DNA of 31,341 nucleotides from an uncultured Collinsella sp. (GCA_902494195.1 CABUSH010000027.1:1-31341); one strand, 5' to 3'; positions 7,307 through 14,236 are shown, numbered from the stretch's first letter. Notes: a model not told the origin generated them from the sequence alone. Program-made: numbers and translations.

Positions 7307-8245
7307 TTATCCGCGGAGAAATGCATATGCGCTTGTTGCCGCTATGGCTCCATCAGAAACAGCGGTCACAACCTGGCGTAAACGTTTGGAACGGATATCG
7401 CCAGCGGCAAATAGACCTGGCGTGCGGGTCGCCATGGATTCATCAGTCAGAATGCCGCCATCAGGCGCCAGATCAACTAGATGCTCAACAAGCTCGGTAT
7501 GGGGCTGCGTTCCGGTAAAGACAAAGATGCCAAACGAGCCGGGCTCAAATGACTCGGTATGAGTCTCGCCGGATGCATTGTCCTTAAAGGTAATCGTCGT
7601 TGGCATGGCTTCGCCCGATAGCTCCACAATACTAGTTTGGTACCTAACTGTAATATTGTCCTTTGCGAGTACTTTCTGAACAACACCATCGGGCGCACGG
7701 AACTGGTCGCGGCGCAGCACGATGGTCACACTGCTGGCGATTTCTGACAAGAACAGGGCTTCCTCGCAGGCGGCATTGCCGCCACCGATGACAAAGACCT
7801 GTTTACCGCGAAAGAACATGCCATCGCACGTCGCGCAATACGAAACACCGCGACCGCGATACGTATCCTCGCCAACAAAACCAGCAGATCGCGGCGTAGC
7901 ACCCATGCAAGCGATAACACTCGAGGCCAGCGTATCGCCCATATCATGATGCACCGTAAACAGCGCTGTATCGGCATCGTAATCGATACCCGTAACCATG
8001 CTCCATGCAACCTGTGCTCCCAGGCCCTCTGCGTGTTGCTGAAAACGCTCGCCGAGTTCGGCGCCACTCAAGAGCGGAATGCCCGGATAGTTCTCGACCT
8101 CATTGGTTGTGGCGATCTGCCCTCCCGACATGCCCTGTTCAATCACGGTCGTCGTTAGGTTGGAGCGCGAAGCGTAAATGGCGGCAGCATAGCCCGCGGG
8201 GCCGCCACCGATAATAGCAACATCGATCGGCTGATGGGTAGTCAT
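7307..8245 (-). CDS. trxB: Thioredoxin-disulfide reductase
   Basis: This 312-residue low-molecular-weight flavoprotein transfers electrons from NADPH via FAD to thioredoxin in the cytoplasm. The FAD-binding GGGPAGYAAAIYASRS is near residues 11-26. The redox-active motif C-A-T-C-D-G is intact, the second dinucleotide site G-G-G-N-A-A is followed by VTIVLRRDQFRA (the family usually has HRRxxFRA; here Leu replaces His), and the C-terminal GLFAAGDIRSKRLRQVVTA FAD motif is complete. ATG 8245 is chosen because AGGAGGT lies 6 bases upstream; the longer open frame to 8320 has no support. It is transcribed divergently from the glycosyltransferase gene at 8364 and ends at the 7225 terminator, so it is probably monocistronic. 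Confidence 0.95.
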   Translation of the reverse strand: MTTHQPIDVAIIGGGPAGYAAAIYASRSNLTTTVIEQGMSGGQIATTNEVENYPGIPLLSGAELGERFQQHAEGLGAQVAWSMVTGIDYDADTALFTVHHDMGDTLASSVIACMGATPRSAGFVGEDTYRGRGVSYCATCDGMFFRGKQVFVIGGGNAACEEALFLSEIASSVTIVLRRDQFRAPDGVVQKVLAKDNITVRYQTSIVELSGEAMPTTITFKDNASGETHTESFEPGSFGIFVFTGTQPHTELVEHLVDLAPDGGILTDESMATRTPGLFAAGDIRSKRLRQVVTAVSDGAIAATSAYAFLRG

Positions 8246-8320
8246 GAAGAGACCTCCTGTCGAAAGATTGGCGTTCTTTGCGCTCATACCCAAATTTACG
8301 TGAACGTGACACTCATGCAC

Positions 8321-8357
8321 TACAATGATAAATCCGTGTTACAACGTCGAAGGGGAG
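8321..8357 (+). promoter_or_regulatory. Candidate promoter and ribosome binding site for the glycosyltransferase gene
   Basis: TACAAT at 8321-8326 is a plausible -10 in the 118-base divergent spacer, though the -35 is weak. AGGGGAG at 8351-8357, 6 bases before ATG 8364, decides that start. Confidence 0.4.
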
Positions 8358-8363
8358 TTATCG

Positions 8364-9665
8364 ATGGATCAGACGCAGACGGGCGACGACGCTCCCCTGC
8401 CCATGCAAGCCACTCCCCAACCGGAGCAAATGACCGTTTTACCTGCACAAAAACCCCTGGTAACCATTGTGCACGCATCGGTTGGATCGGGCCACAAAGC
8501 CGCCGCCAACGCGATTGCACAAGCATTTGACCTTATCCGTGGCACCAAGGGAATCCCTGAGGATATTGAAATTGAAGTGCTCGATATCCTTGATTTTGGA
8601 CGTATTAAATTCGACGGCAATAAGACCGCGGCTTCTTTTACGGGAGCCACACGCCCCATTTACGACCTGACCTGGCGATATACGCTTACGGGACATCTTC
8701 TCTGGGGTGGCGGCACGGCATGGTCACGTATTATGTTCCCTGCCTTCAACGAATATGTCCGCACCCGCAGGCCCATAGCCGTGGTTGCAACACACATTAC
8801 GGCAGCCAACGTCGCTGTGGGCGCCCGTGTAATTACGGGTATCGATTATCCAGTCATCTGCGTACCAACAGACTATGAAGTCGAAGGCTTTTGGCCCCAC
8901 AAGGACACCGACCTGTTCTGCGTAGCCAACGAATTTATGGCCGAGACACTTCGCCCCCGTAAAGTTCCCGAGACCAAAATCCGCATTACAGGCATCCCCA
9001 TTCGCGCCGGGTTTGATACGGACTACAATCGCGATGAAGAACTCGAGAAGTTCAATCTCCCCGCTGACAAGACCGTTGTGTTGGTGATGGCCGGTGCCAG
9101 TTTGCCTCAACCGTACGTTCGCTTTCGCGCGGAGATGGACCGCACACTCCCCTTCCTGCGCAGCTTCGAGGACATGCACTTTATCTTTTTGCCGGGCAAG
9201 GATAAGGAATACGCCACCCGCCTCAAGACGCTCTTCGACGCCATGAAGCTCGACAACGTCACGGTTCTGGACTACGTGGACGACATGGCGGCCCTCATGC
9301 ACGGCTGCGACCTGGCAATCCTCAAATCGGGCGGACTCACCGTCACTGAGTGCCTGTGCGCGCATCTGCCGATGATTCTGCTGGGCAAATCATACGGTCA
9401 GGAAAAGGCCAACACAACGATGCTCACCGGCATGGGCGCCAGCATGCACGTCACCACCGCACGAGAACTCATCGTGACGTTGCGCCATCTCCACGATCAT
9501 CCGGAGTCGCTCAAGGCACTGCTCATCAATGGCGAAGTCCTGCGCCGTCCCCACGCAGCCGAAGACATAGCCATCGCAACCATGGAGCTCGTAGGCAAAC
9601 CCCAAAAGCGCAAACGAGCCTTCTGCCGCTTCTACTGGGGCGATAAACCCGCGCATATTCGCTAG
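8364..9665 (+). CDS. GT28-family glycosyltransferase, MGDG synthase / UgtP-like
   Basis: The 433-residue protein matches the monogalactosyldiacylglycerol-synthase/diglucosyl-diacylglycerol-synthase group, membrane-surface enzymes that glycosylate diacylglycerol to make glycolipids or lipoteichoic-acid anchors. The N-terminal IVHASVGSGHKAAANAI (about residues 35-51) is the family glycine-rich loop with its catalytic-region His. An MGDG-synthase domain follows to about residue 210. The C-terminal GT28 fold contains LVMAGAS and the nucleotide-sugar-binding segment ILKSGGLTVTECLCAHLPM, ending in YGQEKANTTML. The first 30 residues are low in complexity (P/Q/T-rich) and unlikely to be folded. It is monocistronic. 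Sugar donor and acceptor are not deducible. Confidence 0.85.
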   Translation: MDQTQTGDDAPLPMQATPQPEQMTVLPAQKPLVTIVHASVGSGHKAAANAIAQAFDLIRGTKGIPEDIEIEVLDILDFGRIKFDGNKTAASFTGATRPIYDLTWRYTLTGHLLWGGGTAWSRIMFPAFNEYVRTRRPIAVVATHITAANVAVGARVITGIDYPVICVPTDYEVEGFWPHKDTDLFCVANEFMAETLRPRKVPETKIRITGIPIRAGFDTDYNRDEELEKFNLPADKTVVLVMAGASLPQPYVRFRAEMDRTLPFLRSFEDMHFIFLPGKDKEYATRLKTLFDAMKLDNVTVLDYVDDMAALMHGCDLAILKSGGLTVTECLCAHLPMILLGKSYGQEKANTTMLTGMGASMHVTTARELIVTLRHLHDHPESLKALLINGEVLRRPHAAEDIAIATMELVGKPQKRKRAFCRFYWGDKPAHIR

Positions 9666-9678
9666 GGTCTTAATGTCC

Positions 9679-9780
9679 GCTAGCCTGCGGGAGGCCCTAT
9701 ATATCATCCCGTGCTCAAACATTCTCGCTTCGCTGCGAAACTGCGCGCGGGACGATATATAGGGCCTCCCGCAGGCTAGC
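9679..9780 (+). repeat. Large hairpin element, copy A, 13 bases after the glycosyltransferase stop
   Basis: Arms of 27 bases at 9679-9705 and 9754-9780 are perfect reverse complements. After one A-C mismatch the stem continues inward with a TCCCGTGC/GCGCGGGA pairing. The loop contains GCTCAAACATTCTCGC and TTCGCTGCGAAACTGCGCG. Copy B at 9939-10041 has the same inner core in the opposite orientation, but entirely different outer arms that also pair perfectly. No T-tract follows. It is not part of a gene. Confidence 0.9.
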
Positions 9781-9938
9781 TGCGTTAACGTACTAGCAGC
9801 TATACCAGATTCCCCACCACTAGAACCTGCAAAGGGGACCCAGAAAATATAAATACAGTAAGTCGATGCGACAAAGGAGGCGTCCCTTTATCGCATCGAC
9901 TTACTAGAAAAGTAAATATTGTTTCAAGCTGGTAGCCG
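9781..9938. other. Spacer between the two hairpin copies
   Basis: No credible coding frame is visible. The interval contains the strong hairpin at 9857-9905 and little else; short AT-rich runs flank that hairpin on both sides. Confidence 0.5.
9857..9905 (-). terminator. Strong central hairpin, probable terminator for dut
   Basis: AGTAAGTCGATGCGA (9857-9871) pairs perfectly with its reverse complement at 9891-9905 (15 bp). After a C-A mismatch, AAAGG/CCTTT extends the stem. On the minus strand GTATTTATATTTTC follows, which suits termination of transcripts from dut. The plus-strand side (AGAAAAGTAAATATTG) is less U-rich. It may instead be an unrelated palindromic repeat. Confidence 0.55.
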
Positions 9939-10041
9939 CCCGCCCGGGGCTTACCTATATCGTTCCACGCGCAGTTTCGCAGCGAGCGAAGCGACGCGAG
10001 AATGTTTGAGCATGGAATGATATAGGTAAGCCCCGGGCGGG
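9939..10041 (-). repeat. Large hairpin element, copy B, 16 bases after the dut stop
   Basis: Arms of 23 bases at 9939-9961 and 10019-10041 are perfect reverse complements, extended inward by a G-T wobble and TTCCA/TGGAA. Read on the minus strand, the core has ATGCTCAAACATTCTCGC and TCGCTGCGAAACTGCGCG, as in copy A, with 9 extra bases between. Relative to dut it has the same orientation that copy A has relative to its own upstream gene. Confidence 0.9.
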
Positions 10042-10057
10042 AGGGATACAAGCGTCC

Positions 10058-10501
10058 CTAGGCGACGCCGCTGGAGCCGAAGCCTCCGTTGCCTCGGTCG
10101 GTTTTATCCAGTTCGTCTACCTCTATGAGGTTAACCGTGGGGACTTCTTGGATGACGAGTTGGGCTATGCGGTCGCCTTTGTTGATTTGGATGTTGTTGG
10201 AGGGGTCCAGGTTGATGAGGATAACCTTGAGTTCTCCTCGGTAGTGGGCGTCGATGAGGCCAGGCGTATTGACTATAGACAGACCCTGTTTGATGGCGAG
10301 ACCGCTACGGGGCTGGACGAAGCCGGCGTAGCCATCGGGCAGGGCGATGGCCAGCCCAGTAGAGACCAGACGGCGTTCGAAGGGCTTCAGGACGCAGTCC
10401 TCGTTGGAGCGCAAATCCAAGCCGGCATCGGTGGGATGGACGTATTTGGGAAGCTCGACGGTGGGGTCGAGACGCTTTATGTTGACGGTAATGTTGGACA
10501 T
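10058..10501 (-). CDS. dut: dUTP diphosphatase
   Basis: This trimeric cytoplasmic enzyme hydrolyses dUTP to dUMP and pyrophosphate, preventing uracil incorporation and feeding dTMP synthesis. At 147 residues it has the standard length, and all five family motifs are present: DAGLDLRS (motif 1), QPRSGLAIKQG (2), NTPGLIDAHYRGELKV (3, with the catalytic Asp), RIAQLVI (4) and the C-terminal RGNGGFGSSG (5). It lies 4 bases after nrdR, and its ribosome binding site AAGGTGA overlaps the nrdR stop, so the two are co-transcribed and probably coupled. Hairpin copy B and the 9857 hairpin follow. Confidence 0.96.
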   Translation of the reverse strand: MSNITVNIKRLDPTVELPKYVHPTDAGLDLRSNEDCVLKPFERRLVSTGLAIALPDGYAGFVQPRSGLAIKQGLSIVNTPGLIDAHYRGELKVILINLDPSNNIQINKGDRIAQLVIQEVPTVNLIEVDELDKTDRGNGGFGSSGVA

Positions 10502-10505
10502 GGAA

Positions 10506-10949
10506 TCACCTTAGCTTGTCGAGCTCTTGCAGAAACTCATCGACGTCTTTGAAATCGCGGTAGACCGAGGCAAAGCGGATGTACGCCACCTTGTCGATCT
10601 TGGCCAAACGCTTGAGCACCATGTCACCCAACTCATGGGACGTGACGGCCGTCAGCGTGCGAGAGCGCAGCTCGACCTCGATGTCGTCGATAATCTCATT
10701 GAGCTTCTTAGTGTCGATATCGCGCTTGATGGTGGCGCGCATCAAGCCGACGAGCAGCTTATTGCGATCGAACCGCTGCTTGGTTCCGTCTGACTTAATG
10801 ACCTCGATTGGGTCTTCGCATCGCTCAAACGTTGTAAAGCGATAGTTACACGAGCAACATTCGCGACGGCGCTTAATGGTGTTATTTGACTCCTGCATAC
10901 GGGAATCAACGACGCGGGTATGTGCCTTGCCACATTTGGGACAGCGCAT
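10506..10949 (-). CDS. nrdR: Transcriptional repressor NrdR
   Basis: NrdR represses ribonucleotide reductase operons in response to ATP/dATP. The 147-residue protein has the N-terminal zinc ribbon with Cys3, Cys6, Cys31 and Cys34 (RCPKCG and RRRECCSCNYRFTTFE) and the ATP-cone domain from about residue 47 (IEVIKSDGTKQRFDRNKL) to about 137. AGGAGG lies 4 bases before the ATG. The gene sits between a LexA-controlled LysM gene and dut on the same strand, with only 51 bases to the LysM gene and no clear terminator. It may therefore be read from the SOS promoter. A GGTACC repeat pair surrounds its ribosome binding site. Confidence 0.96.
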   Translation of the reverse strand: MRCPKCGKAHTRVVDSRMQESNNTIKRRRECCSCNYRFTTFERCEDPIEVIKSDGTKQRFDRNKLLVGLMRATIKRDIDTKKLNEIIDDIEVELRSRTLTAVTSHELGDMVLKRLAKIDKVAYIRFASVYRDFKDVDEFLQELDKLR

Positions 10950-10981
10950 GGTACCTCCTCTTAAACGATAACAAGGGTACC
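10950..10981 (-). promoter_or_regulatory. Possible Shine-Dalgarno-masking hairpin ahead of nrdR
   Basis: The self-complementary hexamer GGTACC occurs at 10950-10955, overlapping the end of the AGGAGG site, and again at 10976-10981. In the nrdR leader they can form a 6-bp stem that covers part of the ribosome binding site. The stem is short, so regulation is only a suggestion. Confidence 0.3.
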
Positions 10982-11000
10982 ATGCGCAGCGCGATAATGA

Positions 11001-11453
11001 TTACGAACGAGCAGGAACCTTAAGATGCGCACCGGCGGCGAGCGAACCATGCTCCAGATGATTGACGTTACGGATCATGTCGGAAGTCTCTTGCGTGGAA
11101 AGGCCTTCGATGGGATATTCCTCGGCAAGCGACCAAAGAGAATCGCCAGGCTGAACGCGAATGGTCTCGTAGGTAACGTTGGAAACGGACTCGGCATACG
11201 CGGCGTGACGAGCGCTAAAGACCAACGTAGCGAGGACAACGAAGAGCGTAAGCGAAACGGCAACAGCGACAATCGTCGGAACCTTCAGGGCAACGCGGGC
11301 CGGCGCGACTGCAGCCTGCTGATTGCGAGCAGACTTTACGGTCAAAGGCTGAAAGCCGGAGCGGCCACCCTGAACAACAGTAAAAGTGGGTTCCGCAGGC
11401 ATCTCGAGCTTAAGGGCGAGGTTTCCCTGGACCATATTCGTTGCTTTCATCAT
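11001..11453 (-). CDS. LysM membrane protein divergent from lexA (YneA/Rv2719c-like SOS division inhibitor)
   Basis: The 150-residue protein has a basic cytoplasmic N-terminus, one membrane span (about 58-80) and an extracytoplasmic LysM domain (about 96-147, YETIRVQPGDSLWSLAEEY to HLKVPA) that would bind peptidoglycan. Its position divergent from lexA, behind a promoter with a LexA box in the spacer, matches the SOS-induced division suppressors YneA (Bacillus), DivS (Corynebacterium) and Rv2719c (Mycobacterium). I infer that it delays division during DNA damage. AGGAG lies upstream of two adjacent ATG codons (11453 and 11450); either could be used. nrdR and dut follow on the same strand. Confidence 0.8.
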   Translation of the reverse strand: MMKATNMVQGNLALKLEMPAEPTFTVVQGGRSGFQPLTVKSARNQQAAVAPARVALKVPTIVAVAVSLTLFVVLATLVFSARHAAYAESVSNVTYETIRVQPGDSLWSLAEEYPIEGLSTQETSDMIRNVNHLEHGSLAAGAHLKVPARS

Positions 11454-11521
11454 GTTCTCCTCTCGCGTGTTTTGCTGAGAACAGTTTTATCAAGCCGCGC
11501 GGACAAAAATGTCTAGCGCGA

Positions 11522-11533
11522 GAACGAATGTTC
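11522..11533. promoter_or_regulatory. LexA box 1
   Basis: GAACGAATGTTC is a perfect GAAC-N4-GTTC SOS box of the Gram-positive/actinobacterial type, in the lexA/LysM intergenic region. Confidence 0.85.
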
Positions 11534-11540
11534 GGTTATT

Positions 11541-11568
11541 ATTATCTTCGAACAGTTGTTCCTGTCAA
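11541..11568 (-). promoter_or_regulatory. SOS promoter of the LysM gene
   Basis: On the minus strand a perfect TTGACA (11568-11563) is followed by a 16-base spacer and GATAAT (11546-11541). LexA box 2 lies wholly inside the spacer, so LexA binding would block RNA polymerase. Confidence 0.75.
11550..11561. promoter_or_regulatory. LexA box 2
   Basis: GAACAGTTGTTC is a perfect SOS box, 28 bases after box 1 and within the LysM promoter spacer. Confidence 0.88.
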
Positions 11569-11577
11569 GCAAAATTC

Positions 11578-11589
11578 GAACATTTGTTT
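11578..11589. promoter_or_regulatory. LexA box 3 (imperfect)
   Basis: GAACATTTGTTT differs from the consensus at the last base and starts exactly 28 bases after box 2. It is the box closest to the lexA start codon (25 bases upstream), so it may set autorepression. Confidence 0.75.
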
Positions 11590-11613
11590 GACATGGGTAG
11601 AGAGGATGCCCTG

Positions 11614-12258
11614 ATGGCTCGCAAAATTACCAAGCGTCAGCAGCAAATTTACGACTTCATCAAGGAATATCAGCAGGAGAAGGGTTATCCGCCCAGCGTG
11701 CGCGAGATGGCTTCTGCCGTGGGACTTTCCTCCCCCAGCACCGTGCACGCCCATCTATCTGCCCTGGAGGCGCGCGGGCTACTCAAGCGCGATGCCACCA
11801 AACCGCGCGCCCTGGAACTCTTTAACGAGGACGGTTCCTCTGTCTCAATTTCTAAATCTGACGAGCCCACCGCACCTCGCGGAACGGTCTCGCTACCGCT
11901 CGTTGGTCGCGTCGCGGCTGGGATTCCCATTCTGGCCGAGCAGAATATCGAAGACACTTTTACTATCCCGACCGAAATCGCCACCGATCAGGGTTCCTTT
12001 ATCCTTGAGGTGCATGGGAGCTCAATGATCAATGTCGGCATCTTCAATGGCGATTACATCATCGTCCGTGAACAAAAGAGCGCCATGAACGGCGAAATTG
12101 TCGTGGCCATGATTGATGGTTCAGCGACCGTCAAGACGTTCTACAAGGAGCAGGGACGCGTACGCCTGCAGCCCGAGAATGACACCATGGAGCCTATCTA
12201 TGCAACGAATCCCGTTATCTTGGGCAAAGTCGTCGGCTTGATGCGCCGGTTCTCGTAA
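11614..12258 (+). CDS. lexA: SOS repressor LexA
   Basis: LexA represses DNA-damage genes and self-cleaves when RecA filaments form. The 214-residue protein has an N-terminal winged helix (residues 1-65, ARKITKRQQQIYDFI, PPSVREMASAVGLSSPSTVHAHL) and a C-terminal S24 peptidase domain. The cleavage site Ala102-Gly103 (GRVAAGIP), catalytic Ser137 (HGSSM) and Lys174 (ATVKTFY) are all present. ATG 11614 is chosen because the protein then starts at the family-conserved residue and AGAGG lies about 8 bases upstream; an ATG at 11593 lacks a site. Three LexA boxes precede it, indicating autoregulation. Its stop overlaps the next gene (TAATG). Confidence 0.96.
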   Translation: MARKITKRQQQIYDFIKEYQQEKGYPPSVREMASAVGLSSPSTVHAHLSALEARGLLKRDATKPRALELFNEDGSSVSISKSDEPTAPRGTVSLPLVGRVAAGIPILAEQNIEDTFTIPTEIATDQGSFILEVHGSSMINVGIFNGDYIIVREQKSAMNGEIVVAMIDGSATVKTFYKEQGRVRLQPENDTMEPIYATNPVILGKVVGLMRRFS

Positions 12259-12962
12259 TGCAAAAACGCATCACCATCTTTGATACCGTCCGCGGGTTTA
12301 CGATGATTTCAATGGCAGGTTTTCACGCTTGCTACGATCTCGCCTACCTGTACGGTTGGGATATGCCCTGGTTTACCCAGACTGTCTTTCAAGACGTCTG
12401 GCGCGCCAGCATCAGCTGGGTATTTTTGTTTATCGCAGGTTGGATGTGCACGCTCTCACGCAACAATGCTAAACGAGCGTCCAAGTACGCTGCCGCAGCT
12501 TTGGTCGTCTGGATCGCAACAACGCTCGTATCGGTCGACGATTCAGTGAACTTTGGCATCATTTATTGCATGGCGGCGTGTACCGCTGTGGCAGCCGTAG
12601 CACGACCGATGCTTAAGAAAGTGCCCAGCACATGGGGCATCGCGATATGCCTCGCTCTCTTCGTGGCGACATGGGGCATCCCGAAATCGACCTATTCATT
12701 CCCCTATTTGGCGTGGCTAGGATTTCCCGGCCCCCGGTTTGTTTCAGGCGACTATTATCCAATCATCCCGTTCATATTCATGTACCTCACAGGATACTTT
12801 ACTGCGCGTACCGCTCAAAGATGTGAACATCCCGCACCAAGCTGGGTCTACGCCAATCCCATCCCGGCGCTCACCAGCCTTGGACGTCATGCACTCCCCT
12901 TTTATCTGCTGCATCAGCCCATCATACTGGGCATTTTGGAGCTCGCCTACTCGGTGCGATAA
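12258..12962 (+). CDS. DUF1624/HGSNAT-like integral membrane protein, coupled to lexA
   Basis: This 234-residue polytopic membrane protein starts with R-I-T-I-F-D-T-V-R-G-F, then an AGFHACYDL segment (His23). That matches the DUF1624 / heparan-alpha-glucosaminide N-acetyltransferase-like family, whose conserved His is thought to carry an acetyl group across the membrane. About six to seven hydrophobic spans follow, and the end is LPFYLLHQPIILGILEL, reminiscent of membrane acyltransferases. The ATG shares one base with the lexA stop codon, so its synthesis depends on lexA translation and is probably SOS-inducible. The 3' end overlaps the convergent hflX by 16 bases. Substrate unknown. Confidence 0.75.
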   Translation: MQKRITIFDTVRGFTMISMAGFHACYDLAYLYGWDMPWFTQTVFQDVWRASISWVFLFIAGWMCTLSRNNAKRASKYAAAALVVWIATTLVSVDDSVNFGIIYCMAACTAVAAVARPMLKKVPSTWGIAICLALFVATWGIPKSTYSFPYLAWLGFPGPRFVSGDYYPIIPFIFMYLTGYFTARTAQRCEHPAPSWVYANPIPALTSLGRHALPFYLLHQPIILGILELAYSVR

Positions 12963-14236
12963 CGCTCAAGCCGAGGTGCAATACGAGCCGGCAGTTTCGC
13001 CACAATACGAACGCCATCCTCAAGATATTCCTCGTGTAAAAGGGTCCCCTGCTCATGCACGAGCGTGATGAGCGCACCTTCGCGATATGGAATGTCGGCA
13101 GAAAGCAGCACATCAGTGGCAGCTGCCTCACGAGCAATGCGATCGACGAGATCGTCGAGCCCCTCGCCCGTTTGGGCCGAGAACAGAACAGCTTCCGGAT
13201 AACGACGACGGAAACTCAATCGATCGACGCTATCGAGAAGATCGATTTTATTGAATACGGTCAGCGTTAAACGCTCTCCGGCGCCGATCTCATCAAGCAC
13301 GCGGTCGACAGCCTCCAGCTGCCGCTCATAGTCCTCGTCAGACGCATCTACGACTTTGAGAATTAGATCGGCACCCAACACCTCGGACAGTGTCGATTTA
13401 AAGGCATCGACCAGACCATGCGGCAGCTTTTGAATAAAGCCGACGGTATCGGTAATCGTCATGCCGCGACCGCCAGGCAGGCGATACGAACGCGTCGTCG
13501 GGTCGAGCGTAGCAAACAACTTGTCCTGCGAAAGTACCGTAGAGCCGGTCAGACGATTGAGCAACGTCGATTTACCGGCATTGGTATAACCGGCTAACGC
13601 GACGCGAAACGCCGGTGACTCAATGCGGTTCTTGGATTGAACATCGCGACGCTGTTCAACCTGCTTGAGCTCACGACGAAGCGCAGCGATCTTATTACGA
13701 ATGAGGCGACGGTCGACCTCGAGCTGACTTTCGCCCTGACCAAAGCGTGAGCCGATGCCGCCGCGCGTCTGTTCTTTGGCAAGATGACTCCACATGCCAC
13801 GCAGACGAGGCAACAGATATTGAAGCTGTGCCAGCTGTATCTGTAGGCGTCCCTCACGCGTCTGAGCATGAAGGCCAAAGATATCCAAGATCAGTGCAGT
13901 ACGATCGATAATCTTTACCGGCTCGCCCACGGCTTTCTCCAAATAGGATTGCTGCGAGGGCGTCAGGTCGTCGTCAAAAATAACGACATCGGCATCCATG
14001 CGATGTACCAGGCCGCACAGCTCTTCAACCTTACCGGAACCGATAAACGATTTAGGATACGGCTTTACCAAACGCTGCGATAAGCGTTCCACGCACTGGG
14101 CACCAGCCGTGTGGGCAAGACGCTCCAGCTCATCAAGCGAGCGATCGAGCGGCCATGCATTGTCGCGCCATTCAACACCAACCAAAATGGCACGCTCGGG
14201 CTCGGGTGCCGTGGGAACAAGAGGAAAACGGGCCAT
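12947..14236 (-). CDS. hflX: GTPase HflX
   Basis: HflX is a ribosome-associated GTPase that splits stalled or stressed ribosomes. The 429-residue protein has the N-terminal HflX domain (about 15-205) including K-S-F-I-G-S-G-K-V and the RTRGG-type glycine-rich segment TRGGIGSRFGQGESQLE. The G domain follows, with G1 GYTNAGKST (216-224), G3 DTVGF (263-267) and G4 NKID (329-332). The ATG shares one base with the miaA stop (TAATG), so it is the last gene of a coupled miaB-miaA-hflX series. From memory, the same order with recA nearby occurs in other Actinobacteria. The 3' end overlaps the convergent membrane-protein gene. Confidence 0.95.
   Translation of the reverse strand: MARFPLVPTAPEPERAILVGVEWRDNAWPLDRSLDELERLAHTAGAQCVERLSQRLVKPYPKSFIGSGKVEELCGLVHRMDADVVIFDDDLTPSQQSYLEKAVGEPVKIIDRTALILDIFGLHAQTREGRLQIQLAQLQYLLPRLRGMWSHLAKEQTRGGIGSRFGQGESQLEVDRRLIRNKIAALRRELKQVEQRRDVQSKNRIESPAFRVALAGYTNAGKSTLLNRLTGSTVLSQDKLFATLDPTTRSYRLPGGRGMTITDTVGFIQKLPHGLVDAFKSTLSEVLGADLILKVVDASDEDYERQLEAVDRVLDEIGAGERLTLTVFNKIDLLDSVDRLSFRRRYPEAVLFSAQTGEGLDDLVDRIAREAAATDVLLSADIPYREGALITLVHEQGTLLHEEYLEDGVRIVAKLPARIAPRLERYRTE

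Noticed and set aside
9679..9780. Simple rho-independent terminator for the glycosyltransferase gene
   Set aside because: The stem is far longer than usual and no T-tract follows, so the element needs another explanation even if it can stop transcription.
9679..10041. CRISPR array or insertion sequence
   Set aside because: There are only two copies of the element, in opposite orientation, with no regular spacers, no transposase and no obvious target duplication.
9800..10051. 83-codon minus-strand open frame in the hairpin interval
   Set aside because: It is made mostly of the palindromic repeats and has no ribosome binding site or homology that I recognise.
11588..11593. Plus-strand TTGACA as the lexA -35 box
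   Set aside because: A -10 at normal spacing would fall on the start codon, so it cannot serve lexA.
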